NCBI GenBank assembly: GCA_902651635.1
Contig: CACRSC010000146.1
Coordinates: 1 to 35,629 of the forward strand
DNA length: 35,629 nt
Direction: 5' to 3'
Source: Mastigamoeba balamuthi
Lineage: Eukaryota > Evosea > Mastigamoebida > Mastigamoebidae
Shown here: positions 27,923-35,629 of the stretch, piece by piece
Numbering within the stretch: the first letter of the stretch is position 1
Layout: every line of letters begins with the position of its first letter
Position numbers and translations under genes: made by a program
Notes under the pieces: generated by a model
Seen by the model: only the letters and a program-made list of their open reading frames with translations
Told to the model about the DNA's origin: nothing
The model's database searches: none

Positions 27923-30151
27923 TTACGGCTGCAGCTCCTTCAATTTCTTTGTCATGGTCTTTCGTGCATGCTTGCGTTGGTTTAGAATCGCCTCCCACGA
28001 GTACTGGCCATCAAACAGACTCCGGTCAAAAACGCCTGAGTTGGATATCACAAAGCCCAGGAGCATGACAGAGAACACCCCGCACGAGTTCACCTTGACT
28101 CTGTTCTCTGACGGTGACTCTGAAACTGAGGTCTGCACCCCTGTGAAGGTCCATGTCACATTATTCAGCCCACTGTTGCGCATCGACATTACAGCACTGT
28201 CCCGGCGTGCTTCTGACTGTGCATTGTCGTCCAGGCTGTCCCAGATGTGCACACTCCTGTCTTGCCTCATCTCAAACGCAACATAGTGTGACGCGTGATG
28301 CAGAATTCCCCACAGTGTGCCCTTGACCTGCGGGAGTACTTGGTCGGCCTTTTTCGCCAATCCATCCACAGTAACAGCTGCTGATAGAAGCACGTTGTCA
28401 CTTGCGCTCAGGTCTCGGGAATCCTCTGTTGGAAGGTCCATCTGTCTGCGCATCTCGTCCAGCAGTATGTTAACCTCGTCAATGTACATGAGTGTTCTCA
28501 GCCCTATTTCCCCAGCATTGGCGATTGCGTCAGCCTTGTCTTTCTCTGTGACTATGGGCTTCTGAACTGTCTGTGAGTGGGTTTCGTGCGTGCCCCAGTA
28601 AAGGTCAATGGCACTTCTCTGCTCGGGAAGAACGGTATCGTGGGGAATTCTGAGAAGCCTATCTCCATACACAGCCAGGGGGCGCCGTGCCTTGTCTTTC
28701 AATGCCTCCACTTGCATGATCCAATAGATGGGACCGTGCTCCATCATCTGGTACTTCCCAGGCATTGTTTTTGGATTCAGGTTGTACATTTTCCTTCCAG
28801 GACGATTAACCGATGTGTCCCTGCCCACTCGCACGAGCACGACAAGATAAATGGCTGAGGACCAGTTCTGCAGAAACTTCTTACGAAAAAAGACTGCATC
28901 ACCACGGGTTTGCTTCTCGTCCTCTCTCAGGACACGCACGAGGTCCCCCTGCTTCACCACATCCTCTTCTTTCCACGACTGGTTCAGCCTTCTCTGCTGC
29001 GTCTCGAATTTGGCCTGTATGGACTGGATAAGCTGAAGGGCCTTTGGGTTCCTGGGTGCGTCATCCTGTGCCGTGAGCTCATGCACAAAACGGGGCGTGT
29101 ATCCAGTGGCTGAGTGCACAGTGTTATTGTAGTCGTCCACTGCCTCTTTGATGGTCATCCTCCAGTTCTGTGTCCCCCTAGCTGTGAGTGTCATCGCCAC
29201 CTTCCTCTTCAGTGTTCGGCCAATCCTCTCGACCGCGCCCTGTGACCACGAGTGATACGGCTGCCCATACACAATGGTGCACCCCAGTCTCTCCAGCTCT
29301 GTTCTGAATTGCTTCTGATACTCTGTGCCATTGTCCGTGTGCACCACAAACTTGGACGGGTCTTTGCCCCAGATCATTGTGTGCACTACAAACTCCCTGA
29401 TTATGTCTGGACCTGCGTTATTCCACACCGCCTTGGCCTTGCCACTCATGACATAGTATGCCCACGTGTACTTGGTGAACCTGTCCACCATGAAGAGATA
29501 CCTGGGCCCATTGCTCTGGCTGGGAATGAAAGACTCGTCCAGGAGAAGGCACGAGTGTGGGTACCTGGTTGTTTTGATAAGGCTGGATCTCTGAGAGACA
29601 GCCGAGGGAGGCTTGTGCACCTGATGGCTCGCCTGCCTGCCCAGAAATGAAGCAATGTCGCTCTGTGAGATGCCCACATAGTAGTCCGTGACCCGTGCAT
29701 ACAGAGGCCCGAGGTCGTTTGGTATGTTCTCTCCATTCCCTATGATTGCCCCCAGGGCTGCCTCTTTTTCATCAGGGGGCACAAACACTCTGAGCCCAAG
29801 TCTCCACCATCCGCCCCCCTTGCCCGTCCCAGCCAACTTGCGGATGGGCACCACAATGACTCTCCTCTGTGTCTTGAGCACCGTGCCCAGTGTGCATCTG
29901 GTCAGTCGCTGCTCGAGTTTGTTCTCTGGTGAAGTATTGCCCTCCATGAAGTGAATGGCCTTGCCGTACTCCTCCAATGTGTCTATGCCCCATCTGCACA
30001 CAGAGGTGATTTTGAAAGACCTGCGTACATCATCTGGCCTGTCTGAGCTGTCGCCTGTCTTGTTTCCGCGTTTTGGGTATGACTTGGGAACTGTAGTGGT
30101 CACCCCGTTCTGAGGGCCCATTCCTGGGGCTATCAGTGTCACTGTTTCCAT
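27923..30151 (-). CDS. DDE retroviral-type integrase fused to a Ulp1-like cysteine protease
   Basis: 742 residues, fully open from ATG 30149-30151 to TAA 27923-27925. Residues ~150-180 (LYARVTDYYVGISQSDIASF) look like the short module before the core in Ginger-type integrases. The rve core spans ~190-355: CLLLDES (D205), YLFMVDRFTKYTWAY, VVHTDNGTEY (D273) and GAVERIGRTLKRK (E308), a D-D(35)E triad. A possible SH3-like part (KQGDLVRVLR) lies at ~400. Residues ~605-725 match Ulp1/C48-type proteases: H622 (SHYVAFEM), D638 (HIWDSLDD), Q673 (GVQTS) and C690 (VNSCGVFSV). The integrase would insert element DNA; the protease would process proteins or remove SUMO-like tags. Polintons and Polinton-like viruses usually encode these as separate proteins; some Ginger transposons, as I recall, carry extra cysteine protease domains. 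All catalytic residues are present, so it may be active. Confidence 0.85.
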   Translation of the reverse strand: METVTLIAPGMGPQNGVTTTVPKSYPKRGNKTGDSSDRPDDVRRSFKITSVCRWGIDTLEEYGKAIHFMEGNTSPENKLEQRLTRCTLGTVLKTQRRVIVVPIRKLAGTGKGGGWWRLGLRVFVPPDEKEAALGAIIGNGENIPNDLGPLYARVTDYYVGISQSDIASFLGRQASHQVHKPPSAVSQRSSLIKTTRYPHSCLLLDESFIPSQSNGPRYLFMVDRFTKYTWAYYVMSGKAKAVWNNAGPDIIREFVVHTMIWGKDPSKFVVHTDNGTEYQKQFRTELERLGCTIVYGQPYHSWSQGAVERIGRTLKRKVAMTLTARGTQNWRMTIKEAVDDYNNTVHSATGYTPRFVHELTAQDDAPRNPKALQLIQSIQAKFETQQRRLNQSWKEEDVVKQGDLVRVLREDEKQTRGDAVFFRKKFLQNWSSAIYLVVLVRVGRDTSVNRPGRKMYNLNPKTMPGKYQMMEHGPIYWIMQVEALKDKARRPLAVYGDRLLRIPHDTVLPEQRSAIDLYWGTHETHSQTVQKPIVTEKDKADAIANAGEIGLRTLMYIDEVNILLDEMRRQMDLPTEDSRDLSASDNVLLSAAVTVDGLAKKADQVLPQVKGTLWGILHHASHYVAFEMRQDRSVHIWDSLDDNAQSEARRDSAVMSMRNSGLNNVTWTFTGVQTSVSESPSENRVKVNSCGVFSVMLLGFVISNSGVFDRSLFDGQYSWEAILNQRKHARKTMTKKLKELQP

Positions 30152-30215
30152 TCTGATCTCTCCCTACCGCTTAGGAATTGTTTATGTGTTTCATCTAAGA
30201 GCCCACAGGAAGGGG

Positions 30216-30530
30216 CTTCAGAGCCGAGGTCAGGGCAAGCTTAAAAACGCCGTTTCGAGGTCTCTGGGATGCCCCCAGTGAAATGTATGTGTTTTTCAAA
30301 AAAGGTGCCCTTCAGAGCCGAGGTCAGGGCAAGCTTAAGAAGTGTCGTTTCGCGTTTTCTCGGGAAGCCGGGGGCGAATGTATGCGTTTTTGCGAAAAAG
30401 TGACATACAGAGCTGAGGTCACCCCACACACCCCAAACCAAACCTTAGTAGAAAGTGAAAAAAAAGAAGTGGAAAAGAGAGAAATCCTAAACGGTTTTAC
30501 CAAAAACACCTCCTGCCCTGACCTCGGCCA
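30216..30530. repeat. ~94-bp direct repeats plus inverted half, upstream of the integrase gene
   Basis: CTTCAGAGCCGAGGTCAGGG begins a unit at 30216 and again at 30310; a shorter third copy (CAGAGCTGAGGTCA) lies at 30408. TGCCCTGACCTCGG at 30514-30527 is the same core inverted. Between copies lies GTTTCGCGTTTTCTCGGG (30347-30363). Core and box both recur at 3.3-3.9 kb. It could be a binding site array for the integrase, a replication origin or a terminal repeat. Confidence 0.65.
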
Positions 30531-30584
30531 TGAAGCCTCATATCATCGGCAACACATAATAACAAAGGCTTTACCTTCCTGACA

Positions 30585-30992
30585 TCATGTTAAGGCAATT
30601 ATGAAGGCAATGACCCCTCCAACAAAGAACATCGAGTCCAAACGGGATGACTCACGGGTCTGAACACCAGTGACATTCTTGGAAACTGCCTCAACAGGGT
30701 CTGCCCACACAGTCAGGTCTTTGGGGTTGTCACTGACTTGGCGAAACGCTGTCTTTGTGTACAGGGTATGCAAGACATCACACTCATCAGCTCTGAGAGT
30801 GATATTGCGCTCATCATGCCTGCGAGGGGCATCCCAGTACGCCACCTCTGAGCTCTTGATGACAGGAGGGCAGTGTGGATCACCGGGAAGCCAAAGAGGC
30901 CCTCCCAGGATGTCTGCATTTGTCATTTGGGTGCGCAGATGTCCCTCTGTTACCTGAGGCACCCCGTTGATTTTTTGCACAGCAGATTCCAT
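30585..30992 (-). CDS. Unrecognised protein with C-terminal membrane anchor (135 residues)
   Basis: I take the ATG at 30990-30992; the frame stays open to a GTG four codons upstream. The body has GGPLWLPGDPHCPPVIKS, VAYWDAPRRHDERNITLRAD and VWADPVEAVSKNVTG and reads like a folded, surface-exposed domain. The C-terminus ends in one hydrophobic segment (MFFVGGVIAFIIALT) with almost nothing after it, as in tail-anchored or virion membrane proteins. No family recognised. It lies downstream (3') of the bidirectional gap 30993-31316 and next to the repeat cluster. Confidence 0.55.
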   Translation of the reverse strand: MESAVQKINGVPQVTEGHLRTQMTNADILGGPLWLPGDPHCPPVIKSSEVAYWDAPRRHDERNITLRADECDVLHTLYTKTAFRQVSDNPKDLTVWADPVEAVSKNVTGVQTRESSRLDSMFFVGGVIAFIIALT

Positions 30993-31316
30993 TGGATTCG
31001 CCACCTTGATGATATTGGCTGAGAAAATATCCTTGTGACGTGTGTTTGTGACGCCAGAGTGCAGCTCTTTTTATTCCAGAAACACAACCACTTTGGAGTA
31101 CTCGTTAAACAACAACCAGCAGTCACCCGCTATGACTGACCATCAGGTCTACACCCATCTCAACACCATCACCACTGCCCTGGGTCGCATAGGGGATGCA
31201 GGCCATGAGGCGGATTGTGCAGTCATTTGCCTGTCCCTCATGGCCATTCACGACATTCTTCTGTACGCAGCCATTTGCCTCTTTTTGTCAGGGTCACCTA
31301 ACCATTGGAGAGCAGG
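30993..31316. promoter_or_regulatory. Divergent intergenic region, possible extra 5' exon
   Basis: It separates the minus gene starting at 30992 from the plus gene starting at 31317. Boxes GAGAAAATATC, GTGACG and TGACGCCAG resemble parts of the 3100-3193 module. A plus frame from ATG 31132 (MTDHQVYTHLNTITTALGRI) stays open to 31395 and looks helical; it could be a short gene or an upstream exon. Confidence 0.35.
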
Positions 31317-32185
31317 ATGGCCACTGAGAGGGCTCGCCTCAGCGGGATGCACACCCTCGACCTCTTCATTGCAGCAGACCTCGACACTACCCTGACGGAT
31401 TTGAAGGATAGGTGTGTTTCCTAGTGATGGGTGATGGCGTTTTGGAATAACAGTGCATGTGCAGAAATCCCCAGCTGAGCGAGTTTTCCTCAGCTCCTGG
31501 TCTCCCTGTGCCTGCCCCTGCACCTGCCACCGAGAACAGCAGAGTGTCGGCCTTCACTCCCATAGTCGTGCCCACAGCTCGGCATGTCCCTGGCCCCCAG
31601 GTTATCGACATTGATCATCTCGCAGAATCCGAACCAAAGGGCAAGGTTGGGCCAATGGAGACGACCGAGCAGCTCGTGGACGGCATCATGTATGACCCCG
31701 ACCCTATCTACACAAACTTCAAGGTCAAGGCACTCTTCACCTTCCTGAGCCAGCCTATCACTGCTGTGCATCCAGTGATCGAGCTAAACAATGCACTTTT
31801 CGTCGGTCGCCCTCTCACGCTGCAGCGCGTCATCGAGCTCGTCTGCCTCAGAGTCGAAATCACTCACCAGCTCGACCTGGAGACCTCAGACAGGGTTGTC
31901 TATGAGAAGGACTTCCTCAGGCTGTGGCGCACTGACAGCACCTACACTGTGTTCGTTTTCACGTACCTTTTTAGATGGGGTTCTCAGGAGGTGGTTTTCC
32001 ATTTGATGAAAAACCTACTCACGCCTCTCGTGATGCACTGCCCTGAAATCGCAGGTGAGTGCGATGTGTTTGTGCATGTATCGGCATAGATGTGCTGGTG
32101 GTCTTTTCCTCCCTTGGTGCTTTCTCCCTCAGTAGAGCCCAATCCCACACCACCCCCAAAAATGGCCCAAAATAGACATTTCTAG
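31317..32185 (+). CDS. Unrecognised protein with two predicted introns (245 residues)
   Basis: The model joins 31317-31411, 31465-32054 and 32133-32185. Intron 1 (53 nt, GTGTGT...GTGCAG) is not a multiple of three, yet its removal joins two good frames exactly (LDTTLTDLKD to NPQLSEFSSAPG). Intron 2 (78 nt, GTGAGT...CCCTCAG) gives a short Pro-rich tail ending in TAG 32183-32185. The product has a helical N-terminus, a Pro/Ala linker (GLPVPAPAPATEN) and an ordered domain with FKVKALFTFLSQPITAVHPV, LTLQRVIELVCLRVEITHQL and FVFTYLFRWGSQEVVFHLMK. No family recognised. Introns inside an otherwise virus-like block argue that it is transcribed in the host nucleus. An indel at 31.41-31.46 kb is the alternative to intron 1. 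Confidence 0.5.
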
Positions 32186-32262
32186 TTGTTGAAAAAAGGC
32201 TTTGTTTGTCGTTTCATTTCGGAAGGGAAACGTGGAACCCCTTAGGTCCCTTCAAGTCACCT

Positions 32263-32634
32263 TTACCATGCCGGTGCAGGGTGAACAAACTGGTTTAAGT
32301 ACACAGTGTTTACCACCCACCACATCTCCAAGTCGATGTCCCCGATGCACATGGCGATGTTGAACAGGTCCACAGTGAACTTGTTGTCAACCGTGGTGAA
32401 CATGACTGCAAGGAGGTGCTCAGTCATGTCCCAGAGCTTGTTGTTGCACTCCCCCAGTGGAAGTTCGTCGTCTGTCACTTCGAGAAGGCTCCTCTCAAGG
32501 TTCTTGATCAGGAGCCTGCAGTAGAAGTACGTCAGCATGTAGCCAAAGGTGATGTAGATGTTGGTCTTCTCGGCAGCTGTGAGCTTTGCAAAGACCAGGC
32601 CCATCAGGTTCCATAGGGTGACAATGGACTCCAT
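32263..32634 (-). CDS. Unrecognised helical protein (123 residues)
   Basis: I take the ATG at 32632-32634 (MESIVTLWNLMGLVFAKL); an in-frame TTG at 32682 would add 16 residues. The product is helical and rich in Leu, Tyr and Phe (YITFGYMLTYFYCRLLIKNL, then LLAVMFTTVDNKFTVDLFNI and EMWWVVNTVYLNQFV), without clear membrane segments or motifs. It converges with the gene at 31317-32185, the gap between them being only 77 bp and including GGCTTTGTTTGTC, a sequence close to GGGCTTTGTTTCCC at 1987-2000. The style resembles the helical protein at 812-1171, but I see no alignment. Confidence 0.5.
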   Translation of the reverse strand: MESIVTLWNLMGLVFAKLTAAEKTNIYITFGYMLTYFYCRLLIKNLERSLLEVTDDELPLGECNNKLWDMTEHLLAVMFTTVDNKFTVDLFNIAMCIGDIDLEMWWVVNTVYLNQFVHPAPAW

Positions 32635-32689
32635 GTTGGATTTGGATATAGATATCTGTGATGTATAGATACCGAGATTCAAAGATTTA

Positions 32690-33021
32690 AACTAACGAAT
32701 TCCTGATTGTGTATTTCGTTATAAACAATTGTTTGAGGGGGAGAGGGGTGCTGTGCTACCCCGCCATAGACTAAGATAGACTAGGTGCTAATTAAGACAA
32801 CTAAATAGTGTTGTTTCTTCCTTGAGGGGGTGCGAACTCATGTTAACCTGTCACGGGGTAGCACCACCAGTTAATCAGTTCATGGAATGTGGCAGCATTA
32901 AGTATCTGCAGGCCCTTAATGCCTGCTCTGATGTCTCCAAACGTGCAGGGCTGGGCTGCCTGCTCTGTTAACAGCTAGAGGTTAAAGGGGGCCAGCAGCT
33001 CACATGCCCTTCCCATCATGC
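32690..33021. other. No gene seen
   Basis: AT-rich up to 32.83 kb, then a GC-neutral stretch without open frames of note. It marks the right border of the virus-like block. Confidence 0.4.
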
Positions 33022-33397
33022 TCACACAATGTGCTGCTGCTTCTCTGCCACAGCACGTTCCTCTGCTGCTGCTGCATCATTGTGCGCCCTGGTGGGCACC
33101 CCCTTGTTCTCCTCACTGCCGACCTGATGCTTCTCATTACTGGAGAGATCGGGCTTACTGCCTGATGCAGTACTAGCAGTACCCCCTATGTTTAAGGGAA
33201 AAGTGTTAGAGGAAAAAAAAGTCACAGAGTTCTACATACCTCTCATCACAGACATTGCCTTTAAGGACAGGCAGTGGTGGGATAATGGTGATAATAGGTC
33301 CTGTGCAGCCCTTGTTCCTCTGTTTCTTCTCCTTCTTCTTCTTGCTCTCTGTCACACGAGAGCTGGTGCTCTGGGCTTTCAGCTTGGGGTGGCTCAT
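33022..33397 (-). pseudogene. Charged low-complexity protein with one 54-nt intron, off by one base
   Basis: Exon 1 starts at ATG 33395-33397 (MSHPKLKAQSTSSRVTESKK) and has a Lys-rich patch followed by TGPIITIIPPLPVLKGNV. A 54-nt intron at 33186-33239 (GTATGT, branch-like CTAAC, AAACATAG) is convincing. Exon 2 (STASGSKPDLSSNEKHQVGS, then a Glu/Ala/Gln-rich end) is open to a stop at 33022 but is out of phase by one base. The start of exon 2 is a run of five G, so a lost G or a read error explains it. No family recognised; the charged style recalls the 6.28-9.91 kb gene. Confidence 0.4.
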
Positions 33398-33469
33398 TTT
33401 GTGAAGAAAAAAAGCACACAAATAACATCATTTGGATTTCTGTTAGTGCAGGAAAAATGGTTATTATAG

Positions 33470-33545
33470 TTCCACTACAGTGTGTAGTGGAGAGTCGGCT
33501 ACACATCATAGCAGAGGGTCCACTACTCACTGTAGCATTTCACAT
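33470..33545. repeat. CTACAC / GTAGCA repeat, same family as 4.44-5.81 kb
   Basis: CCACTACAGTGTGTAGTGGA is an almost perfect palindrome, followed by GGCTACACATCATAGCAGAG and GGTCCACTACTCACTGTAGC. The units match the 4.4-5.8 kb field. Confidence 0.6.
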
Positions 33546-35220
33546 CACAACATTAGATTTCCATTGGAGGTTCATATCACCTTACACAAATTCTTTACAT
33601 GTATTCATGAAGGACTCTGCACCTCCAGATGCCATATCTGCTGTCCATGCCACAGCAGCAGCAGCAGCAGCACCAGGACTAATGGAATTCAGCCACCACT
33701 ACCTTGTCACCCATGGTTCACTGTGCTTATCTTTTCTCTTTTATCACAGTTTCTTTACTGACAGTGAGGTATACAGCACCAAGCTTCTTTTGAAGGAGGA
33801 CGAGGAGCTGATTAGCTTCTCCACATCCTTCTCATACGGGGCTGAAATGGCAGCTCTTCTGAGTACTGGAGAGAGTTTAACAGAGAAATCCAGCAATGAT
33901 CCTAAGTGAGTTCTTTTCATGTTCCCCCACTAACAATACCCACCAACAGGGAAGAACATGAATACAGATCCCCATTCTATCTGCTGTGCCAGAACAGCAG
34001 CTGTCAAACAAATCAGCCAGGTGGACCTCAGGTAGTGAGAGATGCAGCATGGTAAGTTAATTTGTAATGTGATTATCTAACATAATGATCAGACCATAGG
34101 CCTGCTTTGCATGTGGCAAAGTACTGTGCCACATGTGTAAGTGTGGTAAGCCTATCATTGCAGGCAGCATTGCTAGGCATAGACAAGTTATCTGTCCAGC
34201 AGCAACAGGCATCATTGTTATTGCTAAGACAGATTAGTTCACCAAAAGGAAGCCATACAGGAACACTCTGCACCACATGATAGGGTTTAACAACCCTGCT
34301 CAGTGCCACAACTGTGCACTGTGGTGTATTTCCTTTCAGGATATGACTCTTCTGTTGTTAATCACTTATCATTGTGCTACATCTAATAATATGTACAGGA
34401 ATCACGGAGACAATTAACAGGATCCAGAAGGAGTTTGAAGGACATCATCAGAGCCAAATCACACTTATGATTATCAGTGAGCACAGCAATATCAAGGAGT
34501 CCTCCCTCCAGTACAGCACTCCAGCAGGCAGTGTGCACACAGTCCTGTTCAGGAGGATTGCAGAGGTATTCCTTCTTATCATCTCTAAGAGCTTGCTTCT
34601 GTCTTCCTGTGGATCAATGGAGAACCCTAAGATGCATGATGGGGTTTATTCAGAAAGTGGTCTGGCTGGCTGGGCACACCAATGTCAAGGTCAGGAGGTC
34701 AGCACCAGATAGCACAATGTGTACAAGTACTTGTATGGTGTGCAGTGGACTCCCAGTGCACTGGAGGAGATCAGCCTCATTAGTGTCATAATAGGCACAA
34801 CAAGTCCAGCATTTCCCCCTGGAAGAGTCAGCAGGTGGCACCTTCCCTCCAGAATTACCTCTGTTCTTGGAGAGTATCTCCACCTGCACACTTTCATCTC
34901 CTCTTTCTCTGCAAAGAACAGGAAATAATAAGCCTGTTTTACAAACATTTCCCTCTTTCTTTTTTCTTCATTTCTGGATGTGGTAATTGGGAATGATATA
35001 GAAAGCCCCACTCTGCAGTTTGGCACAGCTACTAGACTTATAGAGAATAGTCTTCCAAGCAACTCGATGAATGCTGGAGAATCTTCACACAACTTGGGTT
35101 AAGCTTCTGTACATTATGGGAAACGGTTCTCGCAGACGAGTCCTTGCAGGCACCTTGAGCACCAGAACACTGACTATCCCATTCTGTCTTACTTCTGAGC
35201 CATGAACAGACTATATCTTC
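33546..35220. other. Fragments of an unresolved plus-strand gene, with a zinc-binding relic
   Basis: Several plus-strand pieces look coding but do not join in a clear model: a helical, acidic piece at 33.76-33.91 kb (KLLLKEDEELISFSTSFSYG) ending at a GTGAGT-type donor after 33908, and pieces at 34.40-34.70 kb. At 34103-34197 the plus frame reads CFACGKVLCHMCKCGKPIIA followed by GSIARHRQVICP, a Cys/His-rich module that could bind zinc. A CAG run at 33654-33672 codes for Ala or Gln. I do not assign a gene. Confidence 0.3.
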
Positions 35221-35610
35221 CTAAAATTCAAAGACATCCTTCATCAGTGGCTCATGATTCTCTGACAATTTCCTGTCTTCATACAGAAGGAGCCTGACTG
35301 CAATTGCTCCTTCCACAAGTGGCAGACTGTAGTACAGGTACTTATACCACGTTGCCTTCTTGGGCTTAGAGACAATAGAGTTGGCTGCCATCAAGTGCTG
35401 CATGCCTATTGTGCTTTTGCCTGTTACACAGTTGTACTTTGGCTTCATTAAGCACACATGTCTGATTAGGCTCAGCTTCTTCTTCTGTAGTGATAAGCCA
35501 TCCTCTTCCTCTTTCACCTCACTGTTCTCTGATGAGCTGTTCGAGCTTTTCTCCTGTTCAACCTGGCTGTCTAGGCATGATGCAGCTGTCCTCTGCCTGT
35601 CTTCTGTCAT
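35221..35610 (-). CDS. Unrecognised 129-residue protein or exon
   Basis: An open frame from ATG 35608-35610 to a stop at 35221. The N-terminal half is polar and acidic (SSNSSSENSEVKEEEDG), followed by a basic step (LQKKKLSLIRHVCLMKPKYN) and an ordered-looking C-terminal half (KKATWYKYLYYSLPLVEGAI, then VRLLLYEDRKL). No family recognised. It lies at the window edge, so upstream exons may be cut off. Confidence 0.35.
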   Translation of the reverse strand: MTEDRQRTAASCLDSQVEQEKSSNSSSENSEVKEEEDGLSLQKKKLSLIRHVCLMKPKYNCVTGKSTIGMQHLMAANSIVSKPKKATWYKYLYYSLPLVEGAIAVRLLLYEDRKLSENHEPLMKDVFEF

Positions 35611-35629
35611 TTTTCCACAATGACTCTTA

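Noticed and set aside
27954-29650. Several plus-strand frames opposite the integrase-protease gene
   Set aside because: Short shadows of the 742-codon minus gene with no motifs of their own.

Overview
The window looks like nuclear DNA of a eukaryotic microbe (a protist or alga is my best guess). It holds genes with very short GT-AG introns (about 35-54 nt), long tracts of minisatellite and low-complexity repeat, interstitial telomere-like CCCTAAAA repeats, and many decayed transposons. I see no bacterial operon, no rRNA or tRNA gene and no CRISPR array. The species cannot be named from the sequence.

Layout. (1) 1-3.2 kb is a compact virus-like block. It has five small genes on both strands with start codons as little as 34 bp apart, palindromes at gene ends, and two tandem MSV199/Bro-type proteins, a family typical of large DNA viruses. 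(2) 3.2-6.3 kb holds a duplicated ~150 bp repeat with telomere-like cores, then a field of CTACAC/GTAGCA repeats and A-rich DNA. (3) 6.3-12.7 kb is a divergent pair of intron-bearing, decayed genes: an acidic/coiled-coil protein (minus) and a DUF6589-like, possibly transposase-related protein (plus). Their larger introns and the plus gene's 3' flank carry the same ~21 bp minisatellite. (4) 13.1-14.7 kb is another decayed transposon-like gene. (5) 15.6-17.4 kb holds a GT-A glycosyltransferase and a truncated, internally deleted UDP-GlcNAc 2-epimerase (WecB family). (6) 17.5-21.9 kb is a graveyard: PIF/Harbinger-type and Tc1/mariner-type fragments, a MITE-like inverted repeat and an unplaced DDE-like transposase. 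(7) 22.6-23.7 kb is a GT25-type glycosyltransferase with two predicted tiny introns. (8) 24.6-32.7 kb is a second, larger virus/transposon-like block: primase-SF3 helicase (broken), small membrane proteins, an intact 742-residue DDE integrase fused to a Ulp1-like cysteine protease, a repeat cluster, a gene with two predicted introns, and unknown small genes. (9) 32.7-35.6 kb holds fragments of intron-containing genes and repeats.

The most notable content is the 24.6-32.7 kb block with its 1-3.2 kb counterpart. Integrase, Ulp1-like protease and primase-helicase are the set expected of Polinton-like viruses or large self-synthesising transposons, but no capsid protein, packaging ATPase or PolB is recognisable. 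A shared 14-mer (TGCCCTGACCTMGG) and a nearby TTTCTCGG box occur both at 3.3-3.9 kb and at 30.2-30.5 kb, which suggests both blocks derive from one element family. The integrase-protease frame is fully open while the primase-helicase has three in-frame stops and a frameshift, so the element looks recent but partly dead.
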